A stretch of 64,000 nt of DNA from Pseudomaricurvus alkylphenolicus (lineage in GTDB: Bacteria > Pseudomonadota > Gammaproteobacteria > Pseudomonadales > Cellvibrionaceae). The notes under the pieces are model-generated. The model saw only the letters and a program-made list of their open reading frames with translations. It searched no databases and was not told the DNA's origin. A program made the position numbers and the translations under genes. Position 1 is the stretch's first letter; each line of letters begins with the position of its first letter. Below are positions 35,889 to 45,800 of the stretch, piece after piece. The stretch spans positions 200,157 through 264,156 of the forward strand of contig NZ_JAAQPI010000002.1 in the NCBI RefSeq assembly GCF_011683955.1, given 5' to 3'.

Positions 35889-36307
35889 TTCCCCAACTCG
35901 ATCTCATTGTCCACACACCAGTGCTTTAAGGCTTCGAGCTGGGCATCTTTTTCGAAGCTATACCACTGATCGATCATCCTGCGTTGCTGCAGTAGCTGTT
36001 TGAAGCGCCCGTAACCACCCCGCCAGCTGAACATGCGAGCGACGTTCTCCTCCTCTTCGGGCAGATAATAGCGGACAAATCGGATCGCCAGACGCTGGCC
36101 CAGGTCAAGCTCATGGGGATGAGGGATACACACATAGGCATCGGCGTCGTCGATATCGTCTGGCAGAGGCTCCAGATCATCGTCAAACTCGGAATGTAGG
36201 AAGAATTTGCCGGTTTTACGGCAAAAGTAGGCTTCATGGGTATAAGCGTCGCCAAAACTGACAAAGTCGAATGCGTCCACAATGTCGTCGAGTTTTACCT
36301 GCAACAT
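35885..36307 (-). CDS. UPF0158 family protein
   Basis: This 140-residue acidic cytosolic protein resembles UPF0158 (PF03682). It contains PDDIDDADAYVCIPHPHELDLGQRLAIRFV, then MFSWRGGYGRFKQLLQQRRMIDQWYSFEKDAQLEALKHWC. The family has no assigned function. The ATG is preceded by GAGGAGG at good spacing. Its end overlaps the permease end by 4 bp (convergent). Upstream, two GTGACATT repeats are spaced 15 bp apart (36336 and 36351) in the promoter area. Confidence 0.8.
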   Translation of the reverse strand: MLQVKLDDIVDAFDFVSFGDAYTHEAYFCRKTGKFFLHSEFDDDLEPLPDDIDDADAYVCIPHPHELDLGQRLAIRFVRYYLPEEEENVARMFSWRGGYGRFKQLLQQRRMIDQWYSFEKDAQLEALKHWCVDNEIELGN

Positions 36308-36471
36308 GGAAACCTCCTCGGTAAAGCGAAACGGAGTGACATTAAGAGGGGTGACATTGGAAAGTGTAGTACCTCCGGCGCAATCCGGCCGTCAATTAGG
36401 GTTAAATCACTTCACATTGAGCTGCCAGACACTTATCATCCGGCATCCTGTTAGATTTGATTGCTTTGGCC

Positions 36472-36834
36472 ATGCCGACAACCGCTCTTAAACCGCTGCT
36501 GATACTGACACTGTTTTTGCTGTGCCAGTTGAGTAACGCTGTGGTGGCGGACGCACATTTGCAGGATGGCTCTCACGGTAACGATTCCCCTCATGTACAT
36601 CTGCCCCTGGATCACGTTCATAAGGTTGATCACGATGGGGAGCACATGGGTGCTTTCGATACCGAGCACCAACAGGAACATGAAGAAACCCATGTGCACC
36701 TGTGCTTCCACTTGCTGCCACTGCAGTTGAGTATATTTGATGCGATTGCGCCGCTGAACCCGCAGCATCCTGCCCTGCGTGAAGACTACCAGGGCCGTCG
36801 CCTGCGGCCCCCGGTTCCGCCACCCACCGCCTGA
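36472..36834 (+). CDS. His-rich exported peptide upstream of czcCBA
   Basis: This 120-residue protein has an N-terminal signal (PLLILTLFLLCQLSNAVVADA) and a mature part with about 14 histidines, many in HxH or acidic-His pairs (SPHVHLPLDHVHKVDHDGEH, EHQQEHEETHVHLCFH). Such composition suggests periplasmic binding of Zn, Co, Cd or Ni. It lies 115 bp before the efflux operon on the same strand, comparable in position to CzcI-like accessory proteins, but I do not recognise the family. The ATG at 36472 is chosen over a TTG 15 bp upstream. Confidence 0.65.
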   Translation: MPTTALKPLLILTLFLLCQLSNAVVADAHLQDGSHGNDSPHVHLPLDHVHKVDHDGEHMGAFDTEHQQEHEETHVHLCFHLLPLQLSIFDAIAPLNPQHPALREDYQGRRLRPPVPPPTA

Positions 36835-36949
36835 CCACTCCTCACAATCCCTTTTTTGATTGACCGGTATCACCTGTCGGCACGTCTGCGCCCGCCCGTA
36901 TTGAAAACAACCGTGGCGTCAGCCGACGGCGGATGCCTATGGAGTTGTT

Positions 36950-38233
36950 ATGCATACAAACAAGTTACTATTGCTGCTCCTGGTGACCCTGGGCAGCGCA
37001 CCTTTTGGAGCGGTATTCAGCGATACCACGGGCAAAGAGCCCGGCACGCTGACTCTGGAACGTGCCCTCCAGCAGACGCTGCAGCACCACCCGCTGTTGC
37101 AAGCCTACCCCTTTCAACAGCGTGCTGCCGAGGCATTGCGCCTGCAGGCCGGTTTACGCCCCACCCCAACAGTGAGTGTCAACCTGGCAAACCTCGCCGG
37201 CAGTGGCGAATTCACGGGTAACGAGCAATCCGAAATCACACTGACTCTAAGCCAGTTGATTGAGTTGGGTGATAAACGCCGGCGTCGGATTCAGCTACAG
37301 GACGCCCGCTGGCAACAGCAACAGGCAGAATATGAGTTGGTCCGACTCGACATACTTGCCCGAACGGGTGACCGCTATTATCGGGTCCTGCGTCTGCAGT
37401 CCTTGATTACCCTGAATCAGGAGCGGATCGAAATGCTGCAACAAGCCCAAGTGGTTATCGAGCAGCGCAGCCGTGCCGGTGCCGGCACAGAAGCCGACGT
37501 GGCCAGATTGCAGCTGGGATTGGCACAGGTCGAAGCTCGTCATCAACAGCTTGATGCGGAGCTGGGCCTTGCCCGCAACAGACTCAGCGCCATGTGGTTG
37601 CAGTCCGCAAACTTTACCAGGGTTGCGGGCGATCTCACCGCCTTGCCGCAACCACCCAAAGCCCAACAGCTACTGGAAAAACTTGAACGGGCACCCATGT
37701 GGATGCAATTGACGGCCAATCTGCGACAGGCGGACGCTCGGGTGGCACTGGCCAACGCCAACGGTCAATCCGATATTAGACTGGGCGTCGGCCTGCGTCA
37801 GCACAATGGCCCGCAAGACCAGGCATTGGTAGTGAATGTTTCCATGCCCTTGGCGCTATCCAACCCCAATCGTGGCCGGATCGCAGCCGCCTACGCGGAA
37901 CGTGATAAAACCGAAGCCGTCAGTCAGCTGCAACGACAGCAGCTGCGCCTCAACTTGCTGGAACTTAGGGCACAACTGGACGCCCACTGGCAGAGAAACC
38001 AGGTGCTGCAGCGGCGACTGTTGCCCGCTGCAAGCAAGCTCCTGAGCGCAACGGAACAGGGCTATCGCCAGGGCCGTTACAGCGTCTTGCAATGGGCCGA
38101 CGCCCAACAACAGCTGTTCAGCCTGAAGCGGGAACAGATCGACACCCAGCACGCCGTATTTCAGCAATTTCTCGAACTTGAACGCCTGACGGGCCAGCCG
38201 ATGAATACCGCTGGCCAGGGAGACAACCCATGA
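36950..38233 (+). CDS. czcC: TolC-family outer-membrane channel of a heavy-metal RND pump (CzcC-like)
   Basis: This subunit forms the outer-membrane exit duct. The 427-residue protein has a signal peptide (LLLLLVTLGSAPFGAVFS), the two TolC repeats with coiled-coil helices (LTLERALQQTLQHHPLLQAYPFQQRAAEALRLQAG and RGRIAAAYAERDKTEAVSQLQRQQ), and PTVSVNLANLAGSGEFTG, which is typical of CzcC. It is the first of three tightly packed genes, and its stop overlaps czcB by 4 bp. Confidence 0.88.
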   Translation: MHTNKLLLLLLVTLGSAPFGAVFSDTTGKEPGTLTLERALQQTLQHHPLLQAYPFQQRAAEALRLQAGLRPTPTVSVNLANLAGSGEFTGNEQSEITLTLSQLIELGDKRRRRIQLQDARWQQQQAEYELVRLDILARTGDRYYRVLRLQSLITLNQERIEMLQQAQVVIEQRSRAGAGTEADVARLQLGLAQVEARHQQLDAELGLARNRLSAMWLQSANFTRVAGDLTALPQPPKAQQLLEKLERAPMWMQLTANLRQADARVALANANGQSDIRLGVGLRQHNGPQDQALVVNVSMPLALSNPNRGRIAAAYAERDKTEAVSQLQRQQLRLNLLELRAQLDAHWQRNQVLQRRLLPAASKLLSATEQGYRQGRYSVLQWADAQQQLFSLKREQIDTQHAVFQQFLELERLTGQPMNTAGQGDNP

Positions 38234-39486
38234 ATTTTTTACGCACAACCCATCCATTAATCACCGCCATGATGTACATCGCACTCGCTTCGGGCCTACT
38301 GCCAGCCAAAGTGCTGGCGGGGGGCGGTCATAGTCATCCGCGCGAGGCCGTCGAGCAGGAAGAGCTCAAAGGGCCTAACGGCGGTAAGCTGCTCAAGAAA
38401 GACGATCTCACCATCGAGGTCACCATCTTCGAACAGGGCATTGACCCGGAAATGCGCCTTTTCGCTTATCTGGCTGGTGAGCTGATCGCTCCAGAACAAT
38501 GGCAGGCCGCAGTCAGGCTCAATCGTCTGGGTGGTGAACGTGACCAACTGAGCTTCCGGGCCGAAAAAAATTATCGCGTCAGTCAACAAATAGTACGCGA
38601 ACCTCACTCCTATGAAGTCGAGGTTCAAGCCGTCGTGAACAATCGGAAGGCCAGCTGGCACTACGACAACTTTGAAGGCCGAACGCAAATCAGTCGCCGG
38701 CAACAGCAGGCCGCCGGTATCGTAGTGGAACCCTTGGGTAGCGGAACCCTGACGTTTACCGATCAACTGTTTGGCGTTATCGCGGCGCCGGAAAACAGCG
38801 TCTTTCACATCAACGCCCCCTACCCCGGCATTGTCGAGCGCATCCATGTGGCCACCGGCGATCACGTCAAGCGCGGCCAAAAGCTACTGACCATTCGCAA
38901 CAGTCGCACCTTGCAAACGTATTCCATCAATAGCCCCGCTGACGGTGAAATCACGGCCCGCGCGGTGAACCAGGGGGACCGGACGGAGAAGGATGGGCTG
39001 CTGGAAATCACAGATCTGTCCCGGGTGTGGGTGGAAATGTCCGCCTTCCCGGAGAGCATCGAAAAACTTCAGCTGGGCCAGGGGGTTAGTGTTCGCGATA
39101 TGCACGGTCATGATCTGGCTCGGGGCGAGGTAACCTATATCTCACCTCAAATGACCGGTGGCCATATCGCCCGCGCCCGCGCATTAATCAATAACCCCGA
39201 TGGTCACTGGCGTCCGGGCATGCACGTGCGAGCGGAAATCGAGCTGGGACAACGCCAAGTACCCATGGCGGTAAAAACTACTGCCATTCAGAGCTTTCGC
39301 GATATGCCCGTGGTATTTGCCCGCTACGGCGATACGTTTGAAGTACGCATGTTGGAGCTGGGAGCAAAAGCCGGTGACCGAGTCGAGGTGCTGGGCGGCA
39401 TCTTACCGGGCACCGAATATGTGACCGAAAACAGCTTTCTACTCAAGGCCGATGTACTGAAAGACGGCGCCAGCCACGACCACTGA
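38230..39486 (+). CDS. czcB: RND efflux periplasmic adaptor (CzcB-like)
   Basis: This membrane-fusion protein links the RND pump and outer channel. The 418 residues comprise a signal region (1-30), a His-containing start (GGGHSHPREAVEQEELKGPNGGKLL) seen in CzcB proteins, an extra N-terminal domain, and the lipoyl-like domain (VIAAPENSVFHINAPYPGIVERIHVATGDHVKRGQKL). A beta-barrel follows, and then a membrane-proximal domain ending ASHDH. The coiled-coil hairpin is short, as in metal-type adaptors. It overlaps czcC and is followed by czcA after 10 bp. Confidence 0.9.
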   Translation: MNFLRTTHPLITAMMYIALASGLLPAKVLAGGGHSHPREAVEQEELKGPNGGKLLKKDDLTIEVTIFEQGIDPEMRLFAYLAGELIAPEQWQAAVRLNRLGGERDQLSFRAEKNYRVSQQIVREPHSYEVEVQAVVNNRKASWHYDNFEGRTQISRRQQQAAGIVVEPLGSGTLTFTDQLFGVIAAPENSVFHINAPYPGIVERIHVATGDHVKRGQKLLTIRNSRTLQTYSINSPADGEITARAVNQGDRTEKDGLLEITDLSRVWVEMSAFPESIEKLQLGQGVSVRDMHGHDLARGEVTYISPQMTGGHIARARALINNPDGHWRPGMHVRAEIELGQRQVPMAVKTTAIQSFRDMPVVFARYGDTFEVRMLELGAKAGDRVEVLGGILPGTEYVTENSFLLKADVLKDGASHDH

Positions 39487-39496
39487 GGATGATCCC

Positions 39497-42400
39497 ATGA
39501 AAACCATTATTGCCTTTGCCGTTGATCGGCGCTGGCTGGTGCTGACGTTGGTGTCGCTGGTGGCGGCGCTGGGTGTGTACAACGCCCTTAAGCTGCCCAT
39601 CGATGCCGTGCCGGATATCACCAACATTCAGGTTCAGATCAATACCGAAGCCGAAGGCTATTCGCCGCTGGAGTCTGAACAACGGGTGACCTTTGCGGTG
39701 GAGAACGCCATGGCCGGTCTGCCCCGGCTGGACTATACCCGATCGCTGTCCCGTTATGGTCTTTCACAGGTCACGGTGATCTTTGAGGAAGGCACCGACA
39801 TCTATTGGGCGCGCCAGCAGGTAACCGAGCGCCTGCAAACCATCCGCAGCCAACTGCCCAATGGTTTGGAGCCCACGCTGGGTCCCATCGCCAGTGGTCT
39901 GGGCGAAATCTTTACCTATGCGGTTAAGGCGCAACCCGATGCTCGAACCGCCAATGGTTTGCCCTACAGTCTCGAAGACCTGCGCACCGTTCAGGACTGG
40001 ATCATTCGGCCGCAATTGGTCAAGGTGCCCGGTGTTACCGAAATCAATAGCGTTGGCGGCTTCGCCCGTGAATATCAGGTGGCACCGGATCCCGGCAAGC
40101 TGTTGGCATTCAAGCTGACACTGGCCGATGTGGTGCGCACACTGGAAAACAATAACCGCAACAGCGGCGCCGGCTACATTGAACGCAATGGCGAGCAGTG
40201 GTTGATTCGTTCCCCCGGCCAGGTGGCCAGCCTGGAAGAAATAGAACAGCTGGTGGTCGCCAAACGCGACGATGCTCCCGTCCGTATTCGCGATATTGCC
40301 AAGGTGCGATACGGTCGCGAGCTGCGTACCGGTGCCGCCACTCTCAACGGCGAAGAAACCGTGCTCGGCACCGCCTTTATGTTATTGGGAGAAAACAGTC
40401 GCACAGTCTCTTCCCTGGTCGCCGAAAAGCTCGTCGCCATCAACGCCAGTTTACCCAGAGGCGTGGTCGCGGAGCCACTCTACGATCGCACCACCCTGGT
40501 GGATAAAACCATTCGCACCGTGCAAACCAATCTGTTCGAAGGCGCCGTACTGGTGATTGCGGTTTTGTTTGCCTTGCTGGGCAACCTCCGTGCGGCATTT
40601 ATTGCAGCCCTGGTGATCCCATTGAGCATGCTGTTCGCTCTGACCGGTATGGCTGCCGGTCGTGTCTCCGGCAACCTGATGAGCCTGGGCGCCATCGATT
40701 TTGGTCTGATTGTCGACGGCGCCGTAATTGTGGTGGAAAACACCCTGCGGCGATTGGCAATAGCGCAGCAACAGAAGCAGCGTCTGCTGACCCTGGTTGA
40801 GCGCTTGGAATCCGTGAAACTCGCCAGTGCCGAAGTGTTCAAACCCGCCGTGTTCGGTGTGCTGGTTATTATGTTGGTATACCTGCCCATTTTTGCTCTC
40901 AGTGGCGTCGAGGGCAAGATGTTCCACCCGATGGCGTTTACGGTGGTGGCGGCCCTGGTTGGGGCTTTGGTATTTTCCGTTACCTTTGTGCCCGCGTTGC
41001 TGGCGATCCTGCTGCGCGATGTGAGCGAAAAGGAAAACCGACTGATGCTGGCAGCACGGCGCTGTTACCAGCCGCTGCTTCAAACTTCGCTGCAACACCC
41101 CGTATTGATGGTCAGCGGCGCATTGCTGATCGTGGCAATCAGTGGCATAACCGCCAGCCGTCTGGGCAGCGAGTTCCTGCCACAACTGGATGAACACGAT
41201 GTTGCCCTGCACGCGCTGCGCATTCCCGGCACGGGTTTGCAGCAGTCGGTACAAATGCAACGCCAGCTGGAGGCCAGTATTGCCGAACTTGCGGAAGTAC
41301 GACAGGTTTTCGCCAAAATCGGTACCCCGGAAATCGCCACCGATCCCATGCCACCCAATGTCGCGGATACCTTTGTGATGCTCAAACCGCGAGAGCAATG
41401 GCCCGATCCCAACAAGAGCAAAGCGCAATTGCTGAACGAGTTGCGCGGCACTGTGTTGGCTGTACCTGGCAACAAGTATGAGGTCACTCAGCCCATTGAG
41501 ATGCGCTTTAACGAACTCATTGCCGGTGTGCGCTCGGATGTAGCCCTGCGCATCTATGGCGACGACCTCGACAGCCTTGCCACCGCCGGCAAGCGTGCCC
41601 GTGAGTTGCTGGCGAAGGTGGCAGGCGCCCGGGATGTACGTATGGAGCAGGCCAAAGGGCTGCCGATGATGTCGGTAGAACCGGAGCGGGATCACTTGGC
41701 ACTGTTGGGATTGTCCATCGCTGATGTGCAACAGGCCCTGCGAGCCGCGGTCAGCGGTGTCGACACGGGATTGATTTACGAAGGTGACCGACGCTTCCGC
41801 CTGGTGGTGCGTATGGACGAAAGCCAGCGCCGCGATCCCGAGGCTCTGGCACGACTGCCCATTGCCCTGCCCTCCGGCAGCAATCCGGATCTGAATTACG
41901 TGCCCCTGGGCGAGGTGGCCACAATCCGTCTGGCGGAAGGCCCCAACCAAATTAATCGTCGCGACGGTAAGCGCTACACTGTGGTCACCGCCAACGTGCA
42001 GGGGCGGGACCTGGGCTCTTTTATTGCCGAAACCCAAACCCTGATGCAGACCCAACTGGTGCTGCCGGCGGGGTATTGGCTGGAATATGGCGGCACCTTC
42101 GAACAATTGCAGTCCGCCAGCGCCCGATTGCAGATCGTCGTACCGCTCACCTTATTACTGATACTGGGCCTGCTGTACAGCAGCTTCGGCTCCCTGCGTG
42201 ACAGCCTGGTGATTTTCACCGGTGTACCTCTGGCCCTCAGCGGCGGCGTGATTGCTCTGCTTGTGCGCGATATGCCATTGTCCATTTCTGCGGCAGTTGG
42301 CTTTATTGCGCTCTCTGGAGTCGCCGTATTAAACGGCGTGGTGATGCTGTCGTTTATTCGACAGTTGCGTGACCGGGGTATGCCCTTGCTTGAGGCCATT

Positions 42401-42655
42401 GGTGATGGCGCCAGCCAACGTCTGCGCCCGGTGTTAATGACTGCCCTGGTGGCGAGCCTGGGCTTTATCCCCATGGCCCTGAATACCGGTACCGGCGCGG
42501 AAGTACAACGACCGCTGGCAACCGTCGTGATTGGCGGTATCGTCTCATCGACGCTGTTAACACTGGTGGTGCTGCCCGCCCTGTATCAGCTGGTGTATCG
42601 ACTGGGAGGCCGGCGGGCAATCTCCATGGATTCCGCACCCGCTGCACCAATGTAA
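39497..42655 (+). CDS. czcA: Heavy-metal efflux RND transporter (CzcA-type, HME)
   Basis: This is the proton-driven inner-membrane pump of the tripartite system. The 1052-residue protein begins IIAFAVDRRWLVLTLVSLVAALGVYNALKLPIDAVPDITN, the standard CusA/CzcA start. TM4 carries DFGLIVDGAVIVVEN (D401, D407, E414), which is the signature of the Zn/Co/Cd (HME1) class at nearly the same positions as in CzcA of Cupriavidus. Ag/Cu pumps of the CusA type have a different TM4. Two sets of six membrane helices flank two large periplasmic loops. Metal preference is therefore inferred as divalent Zn/Co/Cd. A strong terminator follows. Confidence 0.93.
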   Translation: MKTIIAFAVDRRWLVLTLVSLVAALGVYNALKLPIDAVPDITNIQVQINTEAEGYSPLESEQRVTFAVENAMAGLPRLDYTRSLSRYGLSQVTVIFEEGTDIYWARQQVTERLQTIRSQLPNGLEPTLGPIASGLGEIFTYAVKAQPDARTANGLPYSLEDLRTVQDWIIRPQLVKVPGVTEINSVGGFAREYQVAPDPGKLLAFKLTLADVVRTLENNNRNSGAGYIERNGEQWLIRSPGQVASLEEIEQLVVAKRDDAPVRIRDIAKVRYGRELRTGAATLNGEETVLGTAFMLLGENSRTVSSLVAEKLVAINASLPRGVVAEPLYDRTTLVDKTIRTVQTNLFEGAVLVIAVLFALLGNLRAAFIAALVIPLSMLFALTGMAAGRVSGNLMSLGAIDFGLIVDGAVIVVENTLRRLAIAQQQKQRLLTLVERLESVKLASAEVFKPAVFGVLVIMLVYLPIFALSGVEGKMFHPMAFTVVAALVGALVFSVTFVPALLAILLRDVSEKENRLMLAARRCYQPLLQTSLQHPVLMVSGALLIVAISGITASRLGSEFLPQLDEHDVALHALRIPGTGLQQSVQMQRQLEASIAELAEVRQVFAKIGTPEIATDPMPPNVADTFVMLKPREQWPDPNKSKAQLLNELRGTVLAVPGNKYEVTQPIEMRFNELIAGVRSDVALRIYGDDLDSLATAGKRARELLAKVAGARDVRMEQAKGLPMMSVEPERDHLALLGLSIADVQQALRAAVSGVDTGLIYEGDRRFRLVVRMDESQRRDPEALARLPIALPSGSNPDLNYVPLGEVATIRLAEGPNQINRRDGKRYTVVTANVQGRDLGSFIAETQTLMQTQLVLPAGYWLEYGGTFEQLQSASARLQIVVPLTLLLILGLLYSSFGSLRDSLVIFTGVPLALSGGVIALLVRDMPLSISAAVGFIALSGVAVLNGVVMLSFIRQLRDRGMPLLEAIGDGASQRLRPVLMTALVASLGFIPMALNTGTGAEVQRPLATVVIGGIVSSTLLTLVVLPALYQLVYRLGGRRAISMDSAPAAPM

Positions 42656-42669
42656 CCAACCTCTAGCCC

Positions 42670-42703
42670 AGGCTTGCCCGGTATCACCACGGGCAAGCCT
42701 TTC
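42670..42703 (+). terminator. Intrinsic terminator of the czc operon
   Basis: A perfect 11-bp stem AGGCTTGCCCG/CGGGCAAGCCT with a 9-base loop is followed by TTTC, starting 15 bp after the czcA stop. Position and stem strength make this the clearest terminator in the window. The rest of the 218-bp gap leads to the carboxylase gene and presumably contains its promoter. Confidence 0.85.
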
Positions 42704-42873
42704 GGTATACCTGGTCGACCTGGTCTGGTCAATTCCGCGCGAGACCCAACGTTATAGTCCAAAAGCGACAACTTCAGGGTCAGACCAACCGGTCACCCCT
42801 CCTTCATCTTGAGCCCATCTAAGCTTCATGCCACCATGCCTGACATTGCCAAACATCAGGACATACCCCTATT

Positions 42874-45800
42874 ATGAGTTTCAAACGCCTGCTGATCGCC
42901 AACCGGGGCGAGATCGCCATTCGCATTGCCCAGGCGGCCGCCGAGCTGGGCATCACCAGCGTCGCGGTCGCTCCGCAAGATGACTGCCACAGTCTGCACA
43001 CGCAGCGCGCCGACCAATGTCTTGATCTGGACGGCCGGGGTACCACTGCGTATCTGGACGGTGACCAACTGCTGACTCTGGCCCGCAAACACAACTGCGA
43101 TGCTGTGCACCCCGGATACGGATTCCTCAGCGAGAACAGCGGCTTCGCCAGCGCCTGTGAGTCATCGGGAATCGCATTTGTCGGGCCTGACTCCGGCTGT
43201 CTGAGACGCTTTGGCGATAAGGCCGCCGCTCGTGAGCTGGCCCGGCAACAACAGGTGCCACTTCTCGACGGCACCCGGGAGTCCACCACACTGGAACAGG
43301 CTCAAGCCTTTTTCGCATCCCTGCCACCAGGCAGCGGTATGATGATAAAAGCCATAGCCGGCGGCGGTGGACGCGGAATGCGGGCGGTCAACAAGGCTGA
43401 AGATATTGCCGACGCGTTTGAACGTTGCCGCTCAGAGGCGCAAGCGGCCTTTGGGCGCAGAGACGTCTACGTTGAACAACAGGTCGTCAATGCCCGCCAT
43501 ATTGAAATCCAGGTACTGGGCGACGGCAAAGCCGCAGTGCACTTTGGCGAACGCGACTGCAGCTTGCAGCGCCGTCATCAGAAGCTGTTGGAGATCGCGC
43601 CCAGCCCGTCACTCAGTGCAGAGCTGCGACAGCAAATGTGCGACGCCGCCCTGCGCATGGCAGAAGCGACTCGCTACCGTGGTCTGGGCACTTTTGAGTT
43701 TTTGCTCGATGGCGACCGTTTTTATTTTATGGAAGCCAATCCGCGAGTTCAGGTCGAACATACGGTGACTGAAATGGTCTATGGTGTCGACTTGGTGCTG
43801 GCCCAAATACAAGTGGCGGCGGGTTGCTCGCTCGCCGATTTGGGACTCCAACAAGAATGCATCGGCTCTCCCAGAGGGTTTGCGATTCAGACACGTATCA
43901 ATACCGAAACCCTGAGCGAAAATGGCGATGTTGTCAGCGCCGCAGGAACCATCCAGCGCTATGATTTACCCACCGGTCCCGGGGTACGGATTGATAGCTG
44001 TGGCTACCAGGGCTTTCAATCCAGCCCCTATTACGACTCGCTGCTGGCCAAATTAATTGTGCACTCTCCGCAACCAACCTTTGCCCAGGCAGTGGCAAAA
44101 ACCTCTCGTACCATCAAGCAGCTTCGAATAGAAGGCATCGCTACCAACCAATGGTTACATTGCGCTTTGCTGCAACGTCAGGAACTGGTGAGCAACCATA
44201 TCAATACCCGGTTTATCGACGATCATTTACCGGAGCTGTTGGAAGCGGCATCGCAATGGGCATCTCCAACGAGCGATAGCGCCAATCCCACTGCAGCTTC
44301 CTCGACGAAAAAAGCAGCGCCTCGGGACTGCATCAGTATCAAGGCGTCCATGCAAGCGGTGGTGTCTGATATTGCTGTTATGGTCGGCCAACAAGTGCTT
44401 GCGGGTCAGGAGCTGGTGGTCATTGAAGCCATGAAAATGGAACACCAGATCTGCGCTCCGAAAGCCGGCACCGTACGCGAGGTGCTGGTGAACAGCGGCG
44501 ACGGCGTCGCACCCGATACCGCTCTGATCTTTTTGGAACCGGCGGTCGGTGCTAATGCCCAAGCCACCGACGAAGCACACTTTGACCTCGATTGCATTCG
44601 CGCCGATTTAACAGAACTTCAACAGCGACAGCAAAAAACCCTGGACCAAGCGCGACCCGACGCAGTCGCAAAACGCCACGCCAATGGCTTGCGCATGGCA
44701 CGGGAAAACATAGCAGACCTGCTCGACGAAGGCAGCTTCCAGGAATATGGCTCTCTGACTATCGCCGCACAACGGCGTCGCCGCAGCGTGGAAGAACTGA
44801 TCGACATCAGCCCCGCCGACGGCCTGGTCGCCGGTACCGGCAGCGTCAACGGTCATTTGTTTGGCGAGGAACAATCCCGCTGTATGGTGATGTCATACGA
44901 CTACACGGTGTTTGCCGGAACCCAGGGGGCCATGAACCACAAAAAAACCGACCGTATGTTGCGCCTGGCCAATGAACAGAAGATACCGCTGGTGTTTTTT
45001 ACCGAAGGCGGCGGCGGACGTCCCGGGGACACGGACTATCCGGTTGTTGCTGGCTTGGATATTGATACCTGGACTTCCATAGCCACCCTGTCCGGTCAAG
45101 TGCCGATTGTGGGCATCACCGCCGGTCGCTGTTTTGCAGGCAACGCCGCTCTGCTGGGTTGTAGCGACGTTATCATTGCTACCAGAGACGCCAACATTGG
45201 CATGGCTGGTCCTGCCATGATCGAAGGCGGCGGGCTGGGAGTGTTTGATGCCAGCGAGGTCGGCCCCAGCGAGATTCAATCTCATAATGGAGTCATCGAT
45301 ATTCTGGTTGAAAACGAAACTGAAGCCGTTGCCGCAGCAAAAAAATACCTGTCTTATTTTCAGGGCCCAGTCGAACAGTGGCAAGCACCGGATAAGCGGC
45401 ACTTAAGGCACGCTATTCCAGAAAACCGTCTGCGCAGTTACGATATTCACCAAGTCATTGAATCTGTGGCAGACGAAAACTCAGTGCTCGAATTGCGCCC
45501 GTATTTCGGGACAGGCATTGTCACCAGTTTCCTCCGTATCGAAGGTCGACCATTCGGGTTGATTGCCAATAATTCCCGGCATTTGGGTGGCGCCATTGAC
45601 GCTCCGGCGGCGGACAAAGCCAGTCGTTTTATCAAGCTATGTGACGCTTTCGATCTGCCATTGATCAGTCTGTGTGACACGCCTGGTTTTATGGTTGGGC
45701 CGGAGGCGGAGAAGTCGGCGCAGGTTCGCCGCTTCTCGCGCTTATTTGTCGCGGCGGCCAACATGACCACGCCGCTGTTCAGTATCGTACTGCGCAAAGG

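Noticed and set aside
40451-42106. 551-codon open frame antisense to czcA
   Set aside because: It is a Gln/His-rich shadow of a complete RND transporter gene with no ribosome site.
39497-42655. Silver/copper pump CusA
   Set aside because: TM4 has the DFG...DGA...EN pattern of divalent-metal pumps instead of the CusA pattern, and no CusF-like protein is nearby.
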